Shown here: positions 34,201-41,391 of the stretch, piece by piece
Position numbering within the stretch: the first letter of the stretch is position 1
Layout of the letters: each line of letters starts with the position of its first letter
Position numbers and translations under genes: made by a program
Assembly: GCA_029863005.1 (NCBI GenBank)
Contig: JAOTWF010000003.1
Span: 1-64,000 of the forward strand
DNA length: 64,000 nt
Origin: Gammaproteobacteria bacterium
GTDB lineage: Bacteria > Pseudomonadota > Gammaproteobacteria > Acidiferrobacterales > Sulfurifustaceae
Reading direction: 5' to 3'
Notes under the pieces: generated by a model
Seen by the model: the letters and a program-made list of their open reading frames with translations, nothing else
Database searches by the model: none
What the model was told of the DNA's origin: nothing

Positions 34201-34848
34201 ATGAGATATATGCAGGACCTTTTGGCGAGAATGATGGATGTGCCACTCGCGCACATGTTCGTTCTCGCTTCTCTTCTGTTTCTCTTGGTGGCCGTGCTGG
34301 GGCGCATCGAGGGAAAAATCGAACCGGGAAACGCTGGCCGAATCGGCGCCACTCTCCTTGGCGTTATTCTTATGTTCACGGGATTGGCAATGCACTTTAA
34401 CGAGACGGACGCCTTGCGGGACAAGATGCGCGAAGGCATGGGACAGTCTCTGTCTGCCCCAGCACGTCATCCAGATAACAGCCGGGGAAACAACCTGCTG
34501 AGAGTGGCCGTGACGAGTCAGACTGGTATCGTGGCCATGGAACAACCGGCGGCAGGAACCAGGCCTGAAGGATTGAAATCAGTCGTCAAAGTGGTGATGG
34601 GCACCTTTGGCGCCAGTTGCGGCGCCAAACCGGGTAACGCCACGGCCCAAGTCGCGCGTGCTTGCGATGGACTAGCCCTGTGTGATTTTACTATCGTCCC
34701 TGTCTTGCTGGGGGATCCCTTTCCGAATTGCGCCAAGAATTTTTCCGCCGAATGGATTTGCGGTGCCGGCGGAGCCGTGTATACGGTCTCGCTTCCAGCC
34801 CACGCGTCGCCGGGTGGCCCGATACGGCTCGCCTGTTCGACACAATAA
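34201..34848 (+). CDS. Membrane-anchored protein with SUEL-type lectin-like domain
   Basis: About 215 residues. Two hydrophobic segments (about 15-33 and 45-60) are followed by a linker, then a cysteine-rich C-terminal domain (about 120-215). That domain has the pattern GTFGASCGAKPGN, ARACDG, CDFTI, GDPFPNCAKNF and AEWICG, resembling the SUEL galactose-binding lectin fold found also in bacterial extracellular proteins. The ATG at 34201 was chosen because a G-rich segment lies 11 bases upstream and the sequence turns hydrophobic only afterwards. No function assigned; a carbohydrate-binding role is inference. Confidence 0.55.
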   Translation: MRYMQDLLARMMDVPLAHMFVLASLLFLLVAVLGRIEGKIEPGNAGRIGATLLGVILMFTGLAMHFNETDALRDKMREGMGQSLSAPARHPDNSRGNNLLRVAVTSQTGIVAMEQPAAGTRPEGLKSVVKVVMGTFGASCGAKPGNATAQVARACDGLALCDFTIVPVLLGDPFPNCAKNFSAEWICGAGGAVYTVSLPAHASPGGPIRLACSTQ

Positions 34849-34869
34849 CGTTGTCGGGTCTGGAATAAA

Positions 34870-34894
34870 AAAAGGCTGCCCAAGGCAGCCTTTT
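34870..34894. terminator. Bidirectional intrinsic terminator
   Basis: An 11-base-pair perfect stem (AAAAGGCTGCC with GGCAGCCTTTT) closes a CAA loop, with further A residues upstream and T residues downstream. It lies 21 bases after the lectin-type gene and six bases from the 3' end of tRNA-Leu, so it can end transcription from both sides. Confidence 0.9.
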
Positions 34895-34899
34895 ACTTT

Positions 34900-34986
34900 T
34901 GGTACCGAGGGTCGGAATCGAACCGACACGGTGTTGCCACCACCAGATTTTGAGTCTGGCGCGTCTACCAGTTCCGCCACCCCGGC
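34900..34986 (-). tRNA. tRNA-Leu (anticodon CAA)
   Basis: An 87-base class II tRNA with encoded CCA. The anticodon stem CCAGA/TCTGG closes CTCAAAA, giving anticodon CAA for UUG codons. A long variable arm and the leucine-type D arm (GGCGGAACTGGTAGACGC) are present. The acceptor stem starts with a G1-U72 wobble pair rather than the usual G-C, and has a second wobble at 5-68. Confidence 0.95.
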
Positions 34987-34997
34987 TGAGGCGCGCC

Positions 34998-35027
34998 AGT
35001 ATATCAATCTTGCCATCGTCCTCACAA
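34998..35027 (-). promoter_or_regulatory. Promoter of tRNA-Leu
   Basis: On the minus strand TTGTGA (35022-35027), an 18-base spacer and TATACT (34998-35003) stand just upstream of the tRNA. The GC-rich discriminator after the -10 (GGCGCGCC) resembles stringently controlled stable-RNA promoters. Confidence 0.55.
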
Positions 35028-35063
35028 TGTGATGTTCTGTTGATAGCGAAGGATGATTTTTAC

Positions 35064-36059
35064 ATGCGCGTGCTGGCGGGCGATATCGGCGGAACCAAGA
35101 CGCTGCTCCAAATTGCGGAATGCAAAGGAGCTCGTTGCCGCGCCGTCCGGGAGCAGCGTTTCGACAGCGCCTCTTACAATTCTTTCTCGTCCATCGTCGA
35201 GCAATTCCTGAGGGAAGAGAAAATAAAATCCATCAAGGCCGCCTGTTTCGGTATTGCCGGACCGATCCAGGAAACAAGCCAGGGACAATCCGTCAAGGTC
35301 ACCAATCTGCCCTGGGAAATTCATGGACCTGAACTCAAACGACGTTTCAAGATCCCCCGCCTGCGGCTGATCAATGACTTTCAAGCCATCGGTTACGGCA
35401 TCGAGGCGCTGAAAAAGAAAGATCTGGTCATGCTGCAGAAAGGCCGGTTGGTGAAGCAGGGTCCGCGCGTGGTGCTGGGCGCCGGCACCGGACTGGGGCA
35501 GGGCATCCTCGTCTGGGACAAGGATCATTATGCACCAGTTGCCACCGAAGGCGGGCATGCGAATTTTGCCCCGTCGAACGAGATACAGGTCGACCTGGCA
35601 AAATATTTGCTGAAAGTCGCGGGGCGTACATCCTGGGAACTGGTGTTGTCCGGCCATGGTCTGGTCCAGCTCTATTCATTTTTGAAAACGCGTGGAGTCG
35701 CCCCGGAGTCAGCAGAGGTTGAGGCAGCTATGCATGGTGATGATCCGGCGGCGGCGATCACACACGCGGCAATGACAAAGAATGATGCCTTGGCGAACCA
35801 AGCGCTTGACCTGTTCGTTGACATCTACGGCGCGCAGGCGGGCAATCTGGCGTTAACCGCGGGAGGCAGGGGAGGCGTATACATCGCGGGGGGGATCGCA
35901 CCGAAAATACTTTCGCGCCTGACCGACGGCAGATTCATGCAGGCATTCCTGAATAAGGGAAAAATGAAAAATTATGTTTCGGCCATTCCGGTGCAGGTGG
36001 TGATTAACGCGAAAGTGGGATTGGCAGGAGCGGTGCTGGCCGCGGCGCGATTGAAATAA
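35064..36059 (+). CDS. glk: Glucokinase
   Basis: A 331-residue ROK/glucokinase family enzyme. The phosphate loop is LAGDIGGTKTLLQIAE, the catalytic Asp is in LRLINDFQAIGYG, and GAGTGLGQGILVW and VATEGGHANFAPS are typical of bacterial Glk. It phosphorylates glucose to glucose-6-phosphate. The ATG at 35064 has GAAGGA upstream; the longer open frame runs back into tRNA-Leu and was rejected. It opens the alpha-glucan part of the window. Confidence 0.92.
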   Translation: MRVLAGDIGGTKTLLQIAECKGARCRAVREQRFDSASYNSFSSIVEQFLREEKIKSIKAACFGIAGPIQETSQGQSVKVTNLPWEIHGPELKRRFKIPRLRLINDFQAIGYGIEALKKKDLVMLQKGRLVKQGPRVVLGAGTGLGQGILVWDKDHYAPVATEGGHANFAPSNEIQVDLAKYLLKVAGRTSWELVLSGHGLVQLYSFLKTRGVAPESAEVEAAMHGDDPAAAITHAAMTKNDALANQALDLFVDIYGAQAGNLALTAGGRGGVYIAGGIAPKILSRLTDGRFMQAFLNKGKMKNYVSAIPVQVVINAKVGLAGAVLAAARLK

Positions 36060-36147
36060 GATCAAAAAAGGCAGGAGCAGAGCATGGCGGATGAATTGTC
36101 TCCCGAGCAGGTCACGGGCATTCGCGATGCCATTTCATCTGCAAGGC

Positions 36148-37743
36148 TCATGTCCACGGTTTTTTCTGGAAAATCCGGTAATCCATATCCGGGAACAGGC
36201 TGTCGCGCGTGGCGATTTCAGTCAGATAAGGCTGGTCGTTATTACCCGCTTCGGCCATGGCAGCACAACGGTGGAAGCGGTGAAGATGGGTTTTGAAGCG
36301 CCGTACCGCATACTCCACGCTGGTCCCGGTTTTCATGATGAAGGGCCAGTCACTGGATTGCGCCAGCAATAATTCGCGTGCGGCCTGGTCCAGCGCCCAG
36401 CGTTGCCTGTCTTGCGAATCCGGAAAACGTTGCACCAGCGCGCTCATCTTTTCGGATGCGGAGTGCAGGTATGGGTATATCCAGTCGTTGGTGCCATTCA
36501 GCCACACTTCATGAAAGCCGCCGGCTCCCCAGCTGCACTCGGGAGGTGACGCCGGTTGCAGATCGGAATAACGATCGAGATATTCCGATGGCGTGATAGT
36601 TTTGATTTCTTCCTGATCATAAGCCATCTTGCGGAGAAGAAAATTGATCCACTGCGGTCCCTCAAACCACCAGTGGCCGAATAGCTCGGCATCATAGGGC
36701 GCCAAGATGACGGGTGGGCGGTCGAAGAAGGATGTTAGCCAGGTGATCTGGTGCTGCCGGTTGAACATGAAGTGACCGGCATGCTCGGCGGCGCGGTCGC
36801 TTGCCCAGCCCGGGTGATAGGGCTCTTTCCAGTCTGTTTTGCCGGTGATGCGGTGATATTTCAGACCGGTGAACGTCGGAATGCCGGCATGATGCAGTTT
36901 CTGGATGTGAGGTTCTTGCACGTCGAAGCCGGCATCTCGGTAAAATTCGCGGTAGACGGGATCGCCCGGATAACCTTCTTCTGCCGCCCAGACTTGCTTG
37001 CTGGATTCGTAATCGCGCCCGAATGCCGCCGGACCTTCCGGGGTGCGAATGGGACGGTGCACGCCGTATTTCGGACGCGGGTCGGCATTCAGCAGGCCGT
37101 GCGAGTCGAGAATGAAATACTCGATGCCGAATTCACGCAGCAGGCGGTCAACGCCCGGTTTGTAACCGCACTCAGGAAGCCAGATTCCGCGTGGGCGTCG
37201 ACCGAGAATTCGCTGATGAGTGCGTACCGCCATGGAAAGCTGGGCATAGAGACTTTCCTCATTCACGGCGAGCAGAGGGAAGTATCCGTGAGTGGCACCG
37301 CAAGTGAGAATGTCAAGGTGACCGGCTTCCATCAGGGCACGAAAGGAACGGGTAACGTCCAGGCGATCCTGTTCCACGAAACGACGGCGCAACCGCGCGA
37401 GTAAATCACGGTAGTACATCACCACTGGATGGAAGTTGCCATTCCCCTCGGTACGACGGCGTTCACCTTCCAGCGCTTCGAGGCGCTCATCGAGATAACG
37501 CACATAGCGATTTTGGAGCAGCGAATCGGTCATCATGGAGAGCAAAGTGGGCGTGAGCGACATGGTCACGCGGAAATGCACGCTGTCACGTGCTAAGCCC
37601 TCGAAGACATCGAGCAGCGGAAGGTAGGTTTCGGTCATGGCCTCGAAGAACCAGTCTTCCTCGAGAAAGCGGTCGTGTTCCGGATGACGCACGAACGGCA
37701 GATGCGCGTGCAAGACGAGCGCGAAATAGCCTTTGGGATTCAC
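36148..37743 (-). CDS. GH57 family protein, probable 1,4-alpha-glucan branching enzyme
   Basis: A 531-residue glycoside hydrolase of family GH57. The first conserved motif is HAHLPFVRHPE near residues 12-22. The nucleophile Glu191 is in GIWLPECGY and the acid Asp351 in LAPYDAELFGHWWFEGP. The C-terminal 120 residues match the extra domain of branching-type GH57 (WNGG-like region with WGAGGFHEVWLNGTND). Such enzymes branch glycogen in place of GH13 GlgB. The start is GTG, seven bases after the DUF4912 gene, so the two are co-transcribed. Confidence 0.88.
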   Translation of the reverse strand: MNPKGYFALVLHAHLPFVRHPEHDRFLEEDWFFEAMTETYLPLLDVFEGLARDSVHFRVTMSLTPTLLSMMTDSLLQNRYVRYLDERLEALEGERRRTEGNGNFHPVVMYYRDLLARLRRRFVEQDRLDVTRSFRALMEAGHLDILTCGATHGYFPLLAVNEESLYAQLSMAVRTHQRILGRRPRGIWLPECGYKPGVDRLLREFGIEYFILDSHGLLNADPRPKYGVHRPIRTPEGPAAFGRDYESSKQVWAAEEGYPGDPVYREFYRDAGFDVQEPHIQKLHHAGIPTFTGLKYHRITGKTDWKEPYHPGWASDRAAEHAGHFMFNRQHQITWLTSFFDRPPVILAPYDAELFGHWWFEGPQWINFLLRKMAYDQEEIKTITPSEYLDRYSDLQPASPPECSWGAGGFHEVWLNGTNDWIYPYLHSASEKMSALVQRFPDSQDRQRWALDQAARELLLAQSSDWPFIMKTGTSVEYAVRRFKTHLHRFHRCAAMAEAGNNDQPYLTEIATRDSLFPDMDYRIFQKKPWT

Positions 37744-37750
37744 TGCGGAA

Positions 37751-38710
37751 TTATCGACTGCTTACATTGCCCGGCCAGGCAAGACGCTCCGAAGAGGGGG
37801 CGCCCGGCGCGCTGCCGGGGCTGCTGATGGAAGCAGCCCAACCCAGACGCGGGCCGCGCACGTAGCCGCCCGCGCGGCGATACATGGCATGGAACTGTTC
37901 TTCGCTCACCCACCACAGGCGGTCGGTGTGATCAGAAGCATACAGGCGCGGGATTCGGGCGACACCACGCCGCGTGGCGGTCACGAAGCGTCCGCCTGGT
38001 TCATAATGACCGAGCTGCAAGTACACAGTGCCGATGTCGGCGGAATCGTCCAGGTGAAAATACCAGCGGCCGCGAATATCCGGCAGCGCAATTTCATCGA
38101 TAATCTCGAAGGTATCACGGGCGATCCGTCCGAGCCGGAGTTTGAGTGAAAGCGGATTCAGGATTGAATTCGGCGGTATAATCCAATAGCCATGCAACAC
38201 ACCCGGTTTCTGTGGTAGCAGGCAAAGCGTCGGTTCAGAGACTGGCGGCAGATTGTCGATATCTTCATTAAGGTCCGCCGAATCATCGCGCGGTACTGAC
38301 GTGCCGGGAAGAACGGTGGCATATTTCGCGCTTTCCACCTGTTCTTCATCCACGTGTTTTCGGTGGGTGTCAGTTATCCACTCCCATTTTGGCGTCAAGA
38401 CCGGAGCCGGAGAGATGGATGTCGTGGCACGCGAGACCGAATTGGCTTTCTGCTCTTTTTTGGTGCGAGGACGCTTTGATTTCGCGGTGGTTTTGGCGGA
38501 TATCGTACCGTTTGTTGCCACAGTTGTATTTGGTGTGGCTCTCCCTGTTTTTTTCACAACAGCCGGTTGTTCTCCGCCGTGTCGGGTTAATAGCTTCTCG
38601 AGTTCGCCGCGTGACAACCGGGAATATCCCCGAAGACCGCGGGAACGCGCCAAGATGCGAAGTTCCTTGAGGTTTTTCCTCGACTTGGTCGATTTCGGCG
38701 ATGTAGACAT
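37751..38710 (-). CDS. DUF4912 domain protein with SAP/Rho-like N-terminus
   Basis: A 319-residue protein. Residues 10-45 (NLKELRILARSRGLRGYSRLSRGELEKLL) resemble a SAP or Rho N-terminal helix-extended-loop-helix. A basic, threonine/lysine-rich linker follows (50-105). The C-terminal part (about 160-290) is DUF4912: LCLLPQKPGVLHGYWIIPPN, RGRWYFHLDD, VYLQLGHYEPGGRFVTATRRG. DUF4912 proteins are commonly next to GH57 genes, and the strand-rich region may bind glucan. The link is by gene context. Confidence 0.8.
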   Translation of the reverse strand: MSTSPKSTKSRKNLKELRILARSRGLRGYSRLSRGELEKLLTRHGGEQPAVVKKTGRATPNTTVATNGTISAKTTAKSKRPRTKKEQKANSVSRATTSISPAPVLTPKWEWITDTHRKHVDEEQVESAKYATVLPGTSVPRDDSADLNEDIDNLPPVSEPTLCLLPQKPGVLHGYWIIPPNSILNPLSLKLRLGRIARDTFEIIDEIALPDIRGRWYFHLDDSADIGTVYLQLGHYEPGGRFVTATRRGVARIPRLYASDHTDRLWWVSEEQFHAMYRRAGGYVRGPRLGWAASISSPGSAPGAPSSERLAWPGNVSSR

Positions 38711-39164
38711 GAGAAAAAATTCCGGCAGGCGAATATTTGCAATAGTTCCACTCTGTGCCGGAATTGTAAAGGCCGGTCGTTCTCAGGAGATGGCAGAGAC
38801 ACGTAACGTCGTCGCCAGGGATAGGATTTATTGATATCCGTCAATGTCATAACTCGCCTGCCACGTCATTATTTGAAAATGGCAGGCGGTTCCTGAATGT
38901 TCCGCGCGATGGCTAAGTGGCGAAACCATGATTATTCAGCATTATTTCGAATTAGTTCGTGACAAGCGGTTGGCATCGGGGAAGGCTGAGAATGCCGAAT
39001 TGATCAAGGTGACATAGCGGAAGCAAGAAACTTACGACAGATTCGCCACTGCCTAATAGTGTGGGTGATCAAACCGGATGCCTATGGCGCAATAAATTGT
39101 CTCGTGGCGGTCAGGATCAGGAAGATTCCTGAAGCTGCAGCATTGGCTAGGCGAAGGAGGTGCC
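38711..39164. other. Gap of 454 bases with two inverted repeats
   Basis: No convincing gene between the DUF4912 start and the small gene at 39165. The first inverted repeat is TTCCGGCA (38720-38727) with TGCCGGAA (38756-38763), directly upstream of the DUF4912 start. The second is CGCCTGCCA (38855-38863) with TGGCAGGCG (38880-38888). Both are perfect. Divergent promoters must lie here, but none could be set apart with confidence. Confidence 0.45.
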
Positions 39165-39380
39165 ATGTTTCTCAGGCATGTTTCAAGCGGTGATATTGTG
39201 GAAGTGATGGACGTCGAAGCCCTCTTTGATCCTTTCAGGAACGAATTCAAAGGCAGATTCCATGCGGGCGAGGAAATGCCGGATTCAACCGATTTCCACA
39301 AATCCGATATGATTTTTCTCTCCGGCGAGCGTCTACCGCGATGTTGGGTCGACCCGCATTACAAGGAGCGAAAAATCTGA
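39165..39380 (+). CDS. Small conserved-looking hypothetical protein
   Basis: A 71-residue soluble protein, unrecognised. It has an excellent GAAGGAGG ribosome-binding site five bases before the ATG. It contains a cysteine near residue 60 (PRCWVDPHY) and the phrase HAGEEMPDSTDFHKSDMIF. Coding is supported by the ribosome-binding site and by a regular charged composition. It precedes the hibernation factor gene in the same direction. Confidence 0.65.
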   Translation: MFLRHVSSGDIVEVMDVEALFDPFRNEFKGRFHAGEEMPDSTDFHKSDMIFLSGERLPRCWVDPHYKERKI

Positions 39381-39468
39381 AATCAAGGTATCCTTGTAAA
39401 AGAGGGCATTATTCCCGGGTGAGGGGGGGATGCCTGCTTGCGACAATGCACCAGAAGGGGGCAAGAAG

Positions 39469-39810
39469 ATGCAAATTCCATTGCAGATAACCTTGAAAGA
39501 CATGCCACAGTCCGAAGCGGTGGAGTCCCGTATCCGTGAGAAGGCTGACAAGCTCAGCCGGTTTCATGACAAGATCATCAGTTGTCGCGTGGTCGTTGAA
39601 TCACCGCAACGGCATCGACATCAAGGAAAACTTTACAGCGTACATATTGATCTTTCCGTGCCTGGTGCAGAACTGGCGGCGAACCGCGCCCAGGACGAAG
39701 ATGTCTATGTTGCGATACGTGACGCTTTTGATGCCATCATCCGTCAGTTGGAAGATTTCTCCCGCCGCCAGCGCGGCGATGTGAAATCTCATTCTGCGCC
39801 CGGCGCCTGA
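39469..39810 (+). CDS. hpf: Ribosome hibernation promoting factor (short form)
   Basis: A 113-residue HPF/RaiA family protein beginning MQIPLQITLKDMPQSEAVES, with SCRVVVESPQRHRHQGKLY and ANRAQDEDVYVAIRDAFDAIIRQLED. It binds the ribosomal decoding region in stationary phase. The ATG at 39469 gives the normal length; the open frame 13 codons further upstream lacks similarity. A G-rich segment precedes it. Its location beside storage genes may reflect shared stationary-phase use, which is inference. Confidence 0.9.
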   Translation: MQIPLQITLKDMPQSEAVESRIREKADKLSRFHDKIISCRVVVESPQRHRHQGKLYSVHIDLSVPGAELAANRAQDEDVYVAIRDAFDAIIRQLEDFSRRQRGDVKSHSAPGA

Positions 39811-39848
39811 ATAGACAGTCCGGCCGCGCCAACAAGCATCTCGTCTGC

Positions 39849-40523
39849 ATGGGGAGTATGCTCGTGGATATCAATGCCGTTCAGAAAGTTTATCGACGAT
39901 ACGCTCCGGCTTATGATTTTTATTTCGGGGTCATGTTCCAACCCGGCCGTGAGGAAATCATTGCCAGGATGGATTGCCGCCCCGGTGAACGCATTCTGGA
40001 GGTCGGTGTAGGCACCGGCCTTTCCCTGTCCCTTTATCCCCCTCATGTCGAAATAACGGGGATCGATCTTTCTCGCGAAATGCTGGCACGCGCCCGCGCG
40101 CGCCGGCGGCGTCACCAGCTGAACCAGGTGGTGGCGTTACGGTTGATGAACGCCGAGCAGATGCAGTTCGCCGACAACAGTTTTGACAAGGTCGTGGCCA
40201 TGTATGTTGTATCGGTGACGCCACATCCGTCACGCATGACGGCGGAGATGCGCCGGGTATGCAAACCGGGAGGGCAACTTTTCATTGTGAATCATTTCCA
40301 GAACCCTAATTCACTGGTTCGCGGGGTAGAGCGGCTGGTTTCTCCGCTTTCGCGATTGATGGGATTTCGCCCGGACTACTCGCTGGATCATTTCATCAAC
40401 GAGACAGGGCTGGACGTCGCGGAACGGGTTCCGGTAAATGCGTGGGGATACTGGACGCTGCTGCGGTGCCGCAACAACAAGTTTGCCACGGTGGATGCAC
40501 TCCCGAGGCAGGCGCTCGCCTGA
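39849..40523 (+). CDS. SAM-dependent methyltransferase, PmtA-like
   Basis: A 224-residue class I methyltransferase. VYRRYAPAYDFYFGVMFQPGR closely resembles the N-terminus of PmtA phosphatidylethanolamine N-methyltransferases. The SAM loop is LEVGVGTGLSLSLYP, with GIDLSREML and NSFDKVVAMYVVSVTP following. It may convert phosphatidylethanolamine to methylated forms. The neighbouring hydrolase and acyl-activating fusion gene also point to lipid work. Specificity is inference; quinone or other methylation is possible. Confidence 0.78.
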   Translation: MGSMLVDINAVQKVYRRYAPAYDFYFGVMFQPGREEIIARMDCRPGERILEVGVGTGLSLSLYPPHVEITGIDLSREMLARARARRRRHQLNQVVALRLMNAEQMQFADNSFDKVVAMYVVSVTPHPSRMTAEMRRVCKPGGQLFIVNHFQNPNSLVRGVERLVSPLSRLMGFRPDYSLDHFINETGLDVAERVPVNAWGYWTLLRCRNNKFATVDALPRQALA

Positions 40524-40527
40524 GGAC

Positions 40528-41391
40528 ATGCCTTTCGGCCGCGGAGCCAGATGGGTGTTGTCGCTGGTGGCGTTGCTGGGAAGCGCATGGGACGGAATGG
40601 CGCAACCGGCGATGGCCTCGAAGGACAATCTTGAGTCCAGTGTTTGCGGGTTCATCCGCGAACCGCTGGCTTTTTGGATGTTCCGGCGTGCCGCCGGTTC
40701 GCCGAATGCACAACGACTCGCCGGTATCCATAATGTTGAGCGCATCCAATTCGTGACACTTGATCAGCGCCGGCTGGGTGGCTACAAGCTGCGCACGACT
40801 GGAATCCCGGGGGGCTACCTGCTAGTGGCGCAGGGGAATGCCATGCTCGCCGACCAGATCGTGGGCGAGTTGCAAGTGTTCCGTGACCGGGGTTTTGATG
40901 TTTATGTTTACGATTACCGGGGTTATGGCCTTTCTGAAGGATACAGCCGGCTGAAGGCCATCGTTTCCGACTACCGCGAAATCGTCGCTCACCTCAACCG
41001 CCAGAATTACCGCCGGCGGGCCTTGTATGGCATGTCTATGGGAGGCGTTATCCTGCTGAATGCCGTGGGGGAGGGGAATACCTACACGTCGATGGTGGTG
41101 GATTCCTCACCAAGCCGGATTTCACACCTGGGATGTCCCGAGCAATTTGATCCTGTCAACCACCTGCCGACCCACTGTTCCCGCCTCCACCTGATTATCG
41201 GAGAGCGTGACCGTGTCGTCAGGCCGTCGGAAATGGAAGATCTTATGATCACGGTTAAAGACCGCGGCGGAGAAGTTATTCGGCGCCTCGAGTATGCGCA
41301 TCCGTTTCAAGATGCCTCGGGAGAAATTCACCGGCGGCGTCTCCAGGAAGTCGCAGATTTTATTACGCGCGAGACCCCGCCCCTTCAGTGA
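40528..41391 (+). CDS. Exported alpha/beta hydrolase
   Basis: A 287-residue hydrolase with an N-terminal hydrophobic segment (about 8-27) ending in an Ala-rich cleavage-like region. DVYVYDYRGYGLSEG is the oxyanion region, and the nucleophile lies in GMSMGGVIL. The acid is in GERDRVVRPSEM and a histidine in YAHPFQDA. Only four bases separate it from the methyltransferase stop, with GAGGA as ribosome-binding site, so the two are an operon. It converges with, and overlaps by seven bases, the large fusion gene. Confidence 0.8.
   Translation: MPFGRGARWVLSLVALLGSAWDGMAQPAMASKDNLESSVCGFIREPLAFWMFRRAAGSPNAQRLAGIHNVERIQFVTLDQRRLGGYKLRTTGIPGGYLLVAQGNAMLADQIVGELQVFRDRGFDVYVYDYRGYGLSEGYSRLKAIVSDYREIVAHLNRQNYRRRALYGMSMGGVILLNAVGEGNTYTSMVVDSSPSRISHLGCPEQFDPVNHLPTHCSRLHLIIGERDRVVRPSEMEDLMITVKDRGGEVIRRLEYAHPFQDASGEIHRRRLQEVADFITRETPPLQ

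Noticed and set aside
34899-35063. Extended N-terminus of glucokinase
   Set aside because: The extension runs through tRNA-Leu; the ATG at 35064 has a ribosome-binding site and gives the normal length.
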